From: Pseudomonadota bacterium
GTDB lineage: Bacteria > Pseudomonadota > Alphaproteobacteria > Sphingomonadales > Sphingomonadaceae
Assembly: GCA_023386135.1 (NCBI GenBank)
Contig: JAEWKG010000167.1
Span: forward strand, 1 to 5,920
DNA: 5,920 nt
Direction: 5' to 3'
The translations under genes and the position numbers were made by a program. The notes beneath the pieces are model-generated. The model did no database searches. It saw only the letters and a program-made list of their open reading frames with translations, and was not told the origin of the DNA. Numbering within the stretch: position 1 is the first letter of the stretch; every line of letters starts with the position of its first letter. Below, piece after piece: positions 1 through 5,920 of this stretch.

Positions 1-471
1 CGAGCGATTGTAAGTTCCCGACCGATCGCCCCAGCTCGACGACCGCGTGCGCTCGGTGGACCGAGCCTGAGCTTGGGCCTGAGCCTGCGCACGCGCCGCG
101 GCCTGCGCGTGCCACTGGCCGCCGCTCTGGTTCCAGTCGCGACCCGAGCGGGCGGTGCCGGTCTCGCTGCGACGATCGCTGCGGTTCCAGTCGCGGCCGC
201 TGCGCTCCTGCGCAGCAGGCGCCTGGTAAGTGCGCTGCTGCTGTTGCGGCGCCTGGTAGCTCCGCTGCTCCTGTCGCGGGGCCTGAGCCGCGCGCTCCTG
301 AACCTGCGGACGCTGGCGCGCCTGGCCGGACTGCTGCTCCCCACCGCGCGATTCGCGCCAGTGGCCGCGGCCCTGGTCTTGCGCCTGGGCGGCGGAGGGA
401 ATGGCGCCGACGGCGAGAACCGCGGCGATCGCCGCAGCGCTTCCGGTGCGCAGGAAGGTCTTAACATTCAT
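1..471 (-). CDS. Secreted Gln/Arg-rich protein, RcnB-like N-terminal part (partial, 3' end outside window)
   Basis: The reverse strand is open for 157 codons from an ATG at 471-469 to the left edge with no stop, so only the N-terminus is present. The start has a good Shine-Dalgarno sequence (GGAG, 7 nt upstream). Residues 1-30 form a Sec signal peptide: K4 and R8, a hydrophobic Ala/Val run, then AQA before Q31. The mature part is low in complexity and rich in Gln, Arg and Ala. It contains a duplicated Y-Q-A-P segment (72-75 and 82-85), a duplicated G-R-D-W-N segment (92-96 and 110-114) and an alternating QA run at about 128-136. Q/R-rich exported proteins with RDWN repeats in sphingomonads often carry a C-terminal RcnB (nickel/cobalt homeostasis) domain. 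That domain would lie outside the window, so the family call is inference. The gene probably acts in the periplasm. No convincing promoter is visible in 472-537. Confidence 0.75.
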   Translation of the reverse strand, partial: MNVKTFLRTGSAAAIAAVLAVGAIPSAAQAQDQGRGHWRESRGGEQQSGQARQRPQVQERAAQAPRQEQRSYQAPQQQQRTYQAPAAQERSGRDWNRSDRRSETGTARSGRDWNQSGGQWHAQAAARAQAQAQAQARSTERTRSSSWGDRSGTYNRS

Positions 472-537
472 GGGCGTTCTCCGTGGTCGAGAAGCCGCCC
501 CACCACTTGCGGCTGTATTCGATGAGTCGTGGTCTAG

Positions 538-780
538 TTAATCTTGGCTGTCGCGAAACTGAATAAGCTGCGGACCTGTCACACTTGTCACGGTGTCCTG
601 GGGATCGATTGTCGTCTTGGGGCGGAAGGTATCGCCTTGGCGCGTTCGGGTGTCGCCTTGAGCGCGAAAAGTGACGCCCTTCACCGTCCGAATGTCGCCT
701 TGGCGAACGCCGGTGTCGCCTTGCGGGCGGCAGCTCGGCGCAGGCCATGGATCGAGGTCGAAAAGCATGGGTGCCGCCAT
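538..780 (-). other. Candidate small ORF of heptad repeats (QGDT units), coding status uncertain
   Basis: This is an 80-codon open frame from ATG at 780 (or ATG at 768, giving 76 codons) to TAA at 538. Residues 18-66 divide without gaps into seven 7-residue units: RPQGDTG, VRQGDIR, TVKGVTF, RAQGDTR, TRQGDTF, RPKTTID, PQDTVTS. For translation: the period is exactly in frame, and several unit differences are silent (GAC/GAT, ACC/ACT). Against it: neither ATG has a Shine-Dalgarno sequence, both lie inside or at the edge of the azoR terminator hairpin, there is no signal peptide or fold-like hydrophobic pattern, and the opposite strand is also open over this stretch (544-801, TTG start). I do not recognise a function. 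It could be a small repeat protein or a non-coding tandem repeat that happens to stay open. Confidence 0.25.
583..729 (-). repeat. Imperfect 21-bp tandem repeat, seven units
   Basis: Seven consecutive 21-bp units can be read on the reverse strand. The core CAAGGCGACA is intact in units 1, 2 and 4 and has one change in unit 5 (GAT for GAC). Units 3, 6 and 7 are more diverged. The core triplet (CAA or AAG) falls at 723, 702, 681, 660, 639 and 618, exactly 21 bp apart each time; in the last unit the matching CAG is at 600, shifted by one codon. A 21-bp spacing is two DNA helical turns, so each unit faces the same side of the helix; it is also seven codons. The distal end runs into TGTCAC direct repeats (plus strand 577-582 and 586-591). 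The array lies between the azoR terminator and the start of the Q/R-rich secreted protein gene. Confidence 0.8.
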
Positions 781-798
781 AGCGCAGCGGCACCCGTG
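766..798 (-). terminator. Rho-independent terminator downstream of azoR
   Basis: Bases 769-777 (GGGTGCCGC) pair perfectly with 787-795 (GCGGCACCC) across a 9-nt loop. The stem extends outward by a G-T wobble and two further pairs (766-768 with 796-798), giving about 12 bp. On the reverse strand the stem is followed at once by CTTTTC, a short U-rich tail. It begins about 20 nt after the azoR stop, as expected for that transcript. The tail is short for a canonical terminator, but stem quality and position are convincing. Confidence 0.7.
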
Positions 799-816
799 TA
801 GGAAAATGCAGAAGGC

Positions 817-1395
817 TCAGGCGACCGGGCAGGCCGCGCCGATCTCGCGCACCGTGCCCAGCGCCGCTTCGAGCGCGGCGGCGCGCGCTTCGTCACCCAG
901 CGCCAGACCCTCGGCGATCACGAACTTCGGATCGGTGATGCCGATGAAGGCGAGCACGTCGGTGATGTAGCGCTCGGCATGTTCGATGCTGCGCTGCTCG
1001 GTGCCTTCGCCGTAGTGGCCGCCGCGGGCGAGGGCGACGATCACCTGCTTATCGCCGGCCAGGCCGACCGGGCCGGTCTCGGTGTACTTGAAGGTCTGGC
1101 CGGCGATCAGCACGCGGTCGAACCACGCCTTGAGCTGCGTCGGCACCGTGAAGTTGTACATCGGCGCGCCGATCACGATCACGTCGGCCGCCTGGAACTC
1201 GGCCAGCGCCGCCTGCGAGGCATCGGTGCCGAAGCCGGGCAGGGTCAGGTGATCGAGCGGATCAGCCACCAGATCGCGATAGGCAACCGCGGCGGTCGGA
1301 TCGGCATCGGTCAGTTCCTGGACGATCGCGGCGGAAAGCTGGCGGCTCGCCGAATTGTCGCCGGTGATGCTCGAATCGAGGTGGAGGATGTTCAT
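817..1395 (-). CDS. azoR: FMN-dependent NADH-azoreductase
   Basis: This 192-residue cytosolic flavoprotein reduces azo compounds and quinones by two-electron transfer from NAD(P)H, and normally works as a homodimer. The flavodoxin-like fold is visible. The N-terminal strand and phosphate loop are at residues 2-20 (NILHLDSS, then S-x-S-R). The FMN-contacting MYNF motif is at 79-82 after a hydrophobic strand ending IGAP. WFDRV is at 91-95, and the second flavin loop ARGG is at 123-126, equivalent to SRGG in E. coli AzoR (about 201 aa). The frame stays open upstream to 1473, but ATG 1395 is the start: AAGGAG lies 6-7 nt before it and the homology begins there. It is divergent from an HxlR-family regulator, a pairing that suggests induction by electrophiles or quinones. 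The gene ends at a hairpin terminator. Confidence 0.95.
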   Translation of the reverse strand: MNILHLDSSITGDNSASRQLSAAIVQELTDADPTAAVAYRDLVADPLDHLTLPGFGTDASQAALAEFQAADVIVIGAPMYNFTVPTQLKAWFDRVLIAGQTFKYTETGPVGLAGDKQVIVALARGGHYGEGTEQRSIEHAERYITDVLAFIGITDPKFVIAEGLALGDEARAAALEAALGTVREIGAACPVA

Positions 1396-1413
1396 GGCTG
1401 GCTCCTTGAGTGG

Positions 1414-1452
1414 GTAGTCACTAATCTTGACCAGCACCACATAAGTGACCAC
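1414..1452. promoter_or_regulatory. Inverted half-sites in the azoR-hxlR divergent promoter region (candidate operator)
   Basis: The 103-bp gap 1396-1498 carries two inverted half-sites: GTAGTCACTAAT at 1414-1425 and, on the reverse strand, GTGGTCACTTAT at 1452-1441. They match at 10 of 12 positions, and the axis of symmetry is near 1433. This is the arrangement expected for a dimeric winged-helix regulator controlling both directions. Overlapping promoter guesses are weak: for hxlR, TTGACC at 1427-1432 with ACATAG at 1451-1456 (18-bp spacer); for azoR, TTGCGG at 1465-1460 with TATGTG at 1443-1438 (16-bp spacer). In either case a bound repressor would cover promoter elements. The half-sites are seen directly; HxlR binding to them is inference. 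Confidence 0.45.
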
Positions 1453-1498
1453 ATAGGACCCGCAAGAACGCAAATTTTCCTGACCAGGTCACACCGAT

Positions 1499-1900
1499 AT
1501 GACTGCCTCCAAAGTCGCCGGCACGATCGCGCCGCACCCGCACTCCAACCCCGATTGCCGCGCTGTCAGCGAGCTGTTGAGCCGCGTCGGCGACAAGTGG
1601 ACGGTGCTGATCGTCAAGTCGCTGGAGGGTAAATCCTGCCGCTTCAACGAACTGAAGCGCGAGATCGGCGGCATCAGCCAGCAGATGCTCACCCGCACCC
1701 TGCGCACGCTCGAACGCGACGGCATGGTCGAGCGGATCGTCCACCCGACCGTGCCGCCGTCGGTCGAGTACCGGCTGACCGAGCTCGGCCAGTCGCTCAG
1801 CGTTCCGGTGATGGCGCTCGCCGACTGGACCTTCGCGCACCTGCCCGAGATTCACGCCAACCGCGCCGCCTACGACGGCGCGATGGAGGCGGCGGCTTGA
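1499..1900 (+). CDS. HxlR-family winged-helix transcriptional regulator
   Basis: This 133-residue protein has a single HxlR-type winged helix-turn-helix domain covering roughly residues 17-115. Family landmarks are C20 followed by the LLSRVGDKWTVLIVKSL segment (26-42), the FNELKREIGGIS helix (49-60), QQMLTRTLRTLERDGMVER (61-79, recognition helix) and the wing ending VEYRLTELGQSL (89-100). C20 occupies the position of the N-terminal cysteine that senses diamide and quinones in Bacillus YodB, and C47 is a second cysteine. The adjacent divergent gene is an azoreductase, and YodB represses azoR1, so the likely role is a redox- or electrophile-sensing repressor of azoR and of itself. ATG 1499 has only a weak AGG about 10 nt upstream. 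Its stop lies 4 bp from the end of the convergent hydroxylase gene, leaving no room for a terminator. The ligand and the exact targets are inference. Confidence 0.93.
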   Translation: MTASKVAGTIAPHPHSNPDCRAVSELLSRVGDKWTVLIVKSLEGKSCRFNELKREIGGISQQMLTRTLRTLERDGMVERIVHPTVPPSVEYRLTELGQSLSVPVMALADWTFAHLPEIHANRAAYDGAMEAAA

Positions 1901-1904
1901 GGGG

Positions 1905-2624
1905 CTAGCTGATCTTCCGGAACGCGAGCATCTCGGGGATCTGCAGCGTCGATCCGTCGTGGAAGCCGTTCTGGCCGTCCCACTCGCGCGGGTTGCGGAA
2001 GGTGCCGAACAGCATGTCGGGTAGGGGAATATCGCCGTAGTTGTAGGCGTGCACCCCGCGCTGGTGGTGGATCATGTGGCTTTCCGGCCGCTGCACGAAA
2101 TAGCCGACCCAATGCGGCGTGCGCACGTTGAGGTGCTGGAACATGCCCGGGATGGTGGTCAACACCGCGACGACCAGCGCCGCCTCGGGACTCATGCCGA
2201 AAATGCCGACCAGGCAAGCCGAGCCGAGGAGCGCCCAGCCGATCATGTCGACCGGGTGGAAATAATAGGCGCCCCAGATGTCCACTCGCTCCGCGGAATG
2301 GTGCATCTGGTGCGTCACCCGCCACAGCGGGTCCCACGAGTGCATCAGCCGGTGCCAGAAGTAGATCCCGAACTCGAGCACCAGGAACCCGGTTACGACC
2401 TGCGCCCAGAACGGCAGCACCGACCCGTCGATCAACTGGTGCGCGCCGAACCATTCGTCCCACACGAACGGCGCCATGGTCGCGATCAGGAAATAGAGCA
2501 CGAAGGAGATCACCCCCATCGTCCGCCAGAACGGCACCGAGGGAAAGGCGGTCCGCTGCGCGAAGTGATCCGCGAGCGCGAACACCACGAACAACGCGAT
2601 CACGATATAGTGGAAGATGGTCAT
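1905..2624 (-). CDS. Fatty acid hydroxylase / sterol desaturase superfamily membrane protein
   Basis: This 239-residue integral membrane di-iron oxygenase belongs to the fatty acid hydroxylase family (PF04116). The full histidine signature is present: HRLMH (91-95), HQMHH (105-109), FHPVD (122-126), FQHLN (162-166) and HMIHH (183-187). The usual C-terminal block follows (YNYGDIPLPDMLFGTF, 195-210, including the conserved D and FGT). Hydrophobic segments near 3-19, 36-53, 74-90 and 128-158 are consistent with a membrane-embedded fold with the histidines on the cytosolic face. The substrate cannot be read from sequence; lipid, sterol-like or carotenoid-type hydroxylation are all possible. The frame is open upstream to 2678, but ATG 2624 has a GGGGAG Shine-Dalgarno just upstream and starts the first hydrophobic helix, so it is preferred. 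It is divergent from the small secreted protein at 2829 and tail to tail with hxlR. Confidence 0.92.
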   Translation of the reverse strand: MTIFHYIVIALFVVFALADHFAQRTAFPSVPFWRTMGVISFVLYFLIATMAPFVWDEWFGAHQLIDGSVLPFWAQVVTGFLVLEFGIYFWHRLMHSWDPLWRVTHQMHHSAERVDIWGAYYFHPVDMIGWALLGSACLVGIFGMSPEAALVVAVLTTIPGMFQHLNVRTPHWVGYFVQRPESHMIHHQRGVHAYNYGDIPLPDMLFGTFRNPREWDGQNGFHDGSTLQIPEMLAFRKIS

Positions 2625-2674
2625 CGAGCTCCCCCCGCTCAATCGACCCGGTGGCTGGATATCACGCGCTCGCG

Positions 2675-2701
2675 CCAACGCCTAGCTGCGGCTGGGCGTG
2701 G
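2675..2701. other. Hairpin-forming inverted repeat in the divergent intergenic region
   Basis: ACGCCTAGC (2678-2686) pairs with GCTGGGCGT (2691-2699) across a TGCG tetraloop, nine pairs including one G-T. Two further C-G pairs are possible past a bulged A at 2677. It lies about 50 bp upstream of the hydroxylase start and 130 bp upstream of the secreted-protein start. It does not follow a gene end on either strand and has no T-tract, so it is not a conventional terminator. It could be a regulator site or a 5' leader structure. The rest of 2625-2828 holds a short inverted repeat GCGAG/CTCGC (2729-2743) enclosing TTGAC, an 8-bp palindrome ATTGCAAT (2764-2771), and no convincing promoter. Confidence 0.4.
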
Positions 2702-2828
2702 TACCTCTGAACCTTGCGTTGTTCGTTAGCGAGTTGACCTCGCACTCCGGTCTCGCAGCGAATATTGCAATTCTTCACCACTGGCGAGTAGACCGTTGTT
2801 TCCAATGTGTTGGGACGAGGGGATCGTT

Positions 2829-3308
2829 GTGAAAGGAATGAAGTTCGCCGCGCTGGCGGCATGTGCCGCAATGTTCTGGACCGATCTGGCGACGGCGCAA
2901 AACGTGGAATTGGCCGGCTGCCCGACGGACCGCTCGAAGGTCGGGTGGCTGTTGAGGGGGCGCGACGAATTCGGCCGTTCGAGCAGTGGAACTACGTCCT
3001 TCTCCCCCGATGGCGTATCCTTGTTCGGCGATCCGGTGTTGGGCATCTTCCAGGACAACACCAACACGTCCTGGCTGCACATCCGCTTGTCGCGCCCGGC
3101 CGCGACCTATTTCTCGCAGATGTCGAAAAAGTACGCCTCGGCTGCTGAACGCAATAGCTGCGGAGAAGGGTACGACGGCTGCTACATGAAGCTGCGGGAC
3201 AACGGCAAAATCTACAGCATGCACAGCTTCGACTTCTCCGACTTCAGCGGGCGCATGGAAGCGGAGGGTGAGCCCGACGGCCCATACCTCATTTGCTTTT
3301 ACAACTGA
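2829..3308 (+). CDS. Small secreted protein with four cysteines, unknown function
   Basis: I do not recognise this 159-residue protein. The start is taken as GTG 2829 because a strong GAGGGG lies 6 nt upstream; the in-frame ATG at 2838 has no usable ribosome site, and the ATG at 2796 would precede the Shine-Dalgarno and add a non-signal-like stretch. Residues 1-23 make a Sec signal peptide (K2, K5, an Ala-rich core, then LATA before Q24). An LAAC motif at 9-12 resembles a lipobox, but the hydrophobic stretch before it is very short, so lipidation is unlikely. The mature part has four cysteines (C31, C111, C118, C156), enough for two disulfides, and many aromatic residues in the C-terminal half. 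It ends in CFYN. No transmembrane segment follows the signal. It is probably a periplasmic or secreted monodomain protein. Base composition appears somewhat less GC-rich than in the neighbouring genes. Confidence 0.75.
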   Translation: MKGMKFAALAACAAMFWTDLATAQNVELAGCPTDRSKVGWLLRGRDEFGRSSSGTTSFSPDGVSLFGDPVLGIFQDNTNTSWLHIRLSRPAATYFSQMSKKYASAAERNSCGEGYDGCYMKLRDNGKIYSMHSFDFSDFSGRMEAEGEPDGPYLICFYN

Positions 3309-3315
3309 TAGGAAG

Positions 3316-3335
3316 GCGCTTGCGGCACGCAGCGC
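3316..3335 (+). terminator. Short hairpin just after the secreted-protein gene, possible weak terminator
   Basis: GCGC (3316-3319) pairs with GCGC (3332-3335), and TGCG (3321-3324) pairs with CGCA (3328-3331), around a 3-nt loop with one bulged T. That gives eight G/C-rich pairs starting 8 nt after the stop codon. No T-tract follows, so intrinsic termination is uncertain; it may instead mark the mRNA 3' end after Rho termination. Confidence 0.3.
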
Positions 3336-3360
3336 GGTAACGATGCTTCGAGAGTCAGCA

Positions 3361-3396
3361 ACGGGTCGGTAGCGGACATCCCGCTTACCCACCCGT
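3361..3396. repeat. 36-nt near-perfect hairpin between convergent genes, candidate dispersed repeat or bidirectional terminator
   Basis: ACGGGT (3361-3366) pairs with ACCCGT (3391-3396). After one C-C mismatch, GGT (3368-3370) pairs with ACC (3387-3389). After one bulged T (3386), AGCGG (3371-3375) pairs with CCGCT (3381-3385) around an ACATC loop. This makes 14 pairs in total. It lies 52 bp after the plus-strand gene and 8 bp after the ettA stop, so it could end transcription from both sides, although neither side has a T-tract. The GCGGACAT-type core resembles short elements I associate with sphingomonad intergenic regions. That recollection is not verified here. Confidence 0.5.
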
Positions 3397-3404
3397 GATG
3401 ACCC

Positions 3405-5078
<1,674 letters not shown>

Positions 5079-5122
5079 CGGATGGGTCCTTCGGGAAATC
5101 AGAATCTTGGGAGTTGGCGGGC

Positions 5123-5151
5123 CAGATAGTCCGCACGGGGGCCGCGGGCAA
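5123..5151 (-). promoter_or_regulatory. Candidate sigma-70-type promoter for ettA
   Basis: On the reverse strand TTGCCC (5151-5146) is separated by exactly 17 bp from TATCTG (5128-5123). This matches the consensus at TTG of the -35 box and TAT of the -10 box. The start would fall near 5116, giving a leader of roughly 35-40 nt before the ettA ATG. It is the best-spaced candidate in the 148-bp gap 5079-5226. No clear promoter for the divergent lipoprotein gene was found there. Confidence 0.4.
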
Positions 5152-5226
5152 GGACCGGCTCAAGGAACGATGCGACGGCGGCGCGATTGTTCGAAGGGTC
5201 AACTCCAGACAGGATTGGGTCCCCTC

Positions 5227-5799
5227 ATGAAAGCTTCGCTCCTCCCCCTTGCCGCGCTCGCGCTCGCCGTTGCCGGTTGCTCGGGCAAATCGGACGATGC
5301 CGCCGCCGGCGCGACCGCGACCGCCACCTCCATGGCCGACAGCGCGACGCCCGCGGCCTCCGGCACCGCCGCTGCCGCCGACAGCAACGCCGCCATGTTC
5401 CTCACCGACGCCATGAAGCGCGACAACAGCGAAGTGCGCGTCGCCAAGCTGGCGGCCGAGAAGGGCTCGACCAAGGGCGTGCGCGACTTCGCCACGATGC
5501 TCGCCACCGACCACGGCGCGCACCTCGACAAGGTGAAGGCGGCGGCGGGATCGCTCGGGGTGCCGGTGACCACCGAGACCAAGCCCGACGCCGACGAGCT
5601 CCACGCCAAGCTCCAGGGCATGAGCGGCGCCGACTTCGACAAGACCTTCGTCGCGGCGATGATCGCCAACCACAAGAAGGGCATCGCCAACAACGAGAAG
5701 GAAGCCGCCAGCAGCGATCCCGCGGCGGTGGTCGATCTCGCCAGGGCATCGGTGCCGACACTGAAGCACCACCTGGAGGTCGCTGAATCGCTGCAGTAA
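5227..5799 (+). CDS. DUF4142-family lipoprotein
   Basis: This 190-residue envelope protein starts at ATG 5227. The first residues form a lipoprotein signal with lipobox VAGC, cysteine at residue 18, followed by an Ala/Thr/Ser-rich linker to about residue 55. The rest matches DUF4142 (a ferritin-like four-helix family by general knowledge). It has FLTDAMKRDNSEVRVAKLAAEKG, FATMLATDHGAHLDKVKAAA, the GADFDKTFVAAMIANHKKGI block with the characteristic FD and H, and the C-terminal PTLKHHLEVAE. The frame is open well upstream (from 4996), but those extra residues overlap ettA and lack a signal, while the lipobox fixes the start. The ribosome site is weak (GGG about 8 nt upstream). The molecular function of the family is not established; members are often stress-associated. 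It may be co-transcribed with the gene starting at 5856. Confidence 0.92.
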   Translation: MKASLLPLAALALAVAGCSGKSDDAAAGATATATSMADSATPAASGTAAAADSNAAMFLTDAMKRDNSEVRVAKLAAEKGSTKGVRDFATMLATDHGAHLDKVKAAAGSLGVPVTTETKPDADELHAKLQGMSGADFDKTFVAAMIANHKKGIANNEKEAASSDPAAVVDLARASVPTLKHHLEVAESLQ

Positions 5800-5806
5800 C
5801 CGGTTT

Positions 5807-5834
5807 CGCGCCGGCGGGCACTTGGCAAGGCGCG
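5807..5834 (+). terminator. Weak inverted repeat after the DUF4142 gene
   Basis: CGCGCC (5807-5812) pairs with GGCGCG (5829-5834) across a 16-nt loop, 8 nt after the stop codon. The loop is large and no T-tract follows, so termination here is doubtful. The 56-bp gap to the next start leaves co-transcription possible. Confidence 0.2.
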
Positions 5835-5855
5835 CGGGGGTGATAGCAGGGGGCG

Positions 5856-5920
5856 ATGAGTCGCACCTTGCCGATCGCCGCCGCAGCCTTGCTGCTGACC
5901 TCCTCCTTCGCCGCATTCGC
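5856..5920 (+). CDS. N-terminus of an exported protein (partial, 3' end outside window)
   Basis: ATG 5856 opens a frame of 21 codons to the right edge. It encodes a short basic start (R3) followed by a continuous Ala/Leu-rich hydrophobic run (LPIAAAALLLTSSFAAFA), typical of a Sec signal peptide. A purine-rich AGGGGG lies just upstream, with AGG about 5 nt before the start. It lies 56 bp after the DUF4142 gene on the same strand, so it may be in the same transcript. Too little is present to name a family. Confidence 0.6.
   Translation, partial: MSRTLPIAAAALLLTSSFAAF

Noticed and set aside
73..525. 150-codon plus-strand open frame at the left edge
   Set aside because: It is the antisense of the signal-peptide-bearing Q/R-rich gene; the Leu/Arg/Ala-rich translation mirrors the CAG/CGC-rich coding strand.
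583..729. The tandem repeat considered as a CRISPR array
   Set aside because: Units are 21 bp, contiguous and degenerate with no unique spacers, and there are no cas genes.
2734..2766. TTGACC upstream of the secreted-protein gene, considered as a -35 box
   Set aside because: No -10-like hexamer lies at 16-18 bp; the nearest AT-rich stretch is too far downstream.
2829..2875. LAAC near the N-terminus of the secreted protein read as a lipobox
   Set aside because: Only about six hydrophobic residues precede the cysteine, and a better signal peptidase I site (LATA before Q24) follows.
5164..5188. GGAAC followed after 16 bp by GATT upstream of the DUF4142 gene, considered as an EcfG general-stress promoter
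   Set aside because: The -35 element fits GGAAC, but the -10 position reads GATT rather than CGTT (two of four matches), too weak to call.

Overview
The window looks like ordinary chromosome from a GC-rich alphaproteobacterium. A sphingomonad (Sphingomonadales) is the best guess, from the codon use, the style of the small periplasmic proteins (an RcnB-like Q/R-rich secreted protein and a DUF4142 lipoprotein) and the compact gene packing. This placement is inference; no rRNA or other taxonomic marker is present.

Layout. On the minus strand, 1-471 is the N-terminal part of a secreted, Gln/Arg-rich protein that runs off the left edge. Between it and the next gene lies an unusual 21-bp tandem repeat (583-729) that reads as seven-residue QGDT-type units in an 80-codon open frame. 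A strong hairpin terminator (766-798) follows azoR. azoR (FMN-dependent NADH azoreductase, 817-1395, minus) is divergent from an HxlR-family regulator (1499-1900, plus). The 103-bp gap between them holds a pair of inverted GTCACT-type half-sites. A fatty acid hydroxylase/sterol desaturase family membrane protein (1905-2624, minus) meets the regulator tail to tail with only 4 bp between them. Divergent from it is a small secreted four-cysteine protein that I do not recognise (2829-3308, plus, GTG start). A 96-bp convergent gap with two hairpins leads to a full-length ettA (3405-5078, minus), the ABC-F translational throttle. Divergent from ettA is a DUF4142 lipoprotein (5227-5799, plus), followed by the signal-peptide start of another exported protein (5856 to the right edge).

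How the genes fit together. The only clear functional unit is hxlR-azoR, which resembles the redox-sensing YodB/AzoR1 pair of Bacillus subtilis: an HxlR repressor with a conserved N-terminal cysteine beside a quinone/azo reductase. The other genes are housekeeping (ettA) or envelope functions and form no evident pathway.

I found no defence system, mobile element, CRISPR array, tRNA or rRNA. The points most worth a second look are the heptad/21-bp repeat locus, the 36-nt hairpin at 3361-3396 (possibly a dispersed repeat) and the unrecognised secreted protein at 2829.
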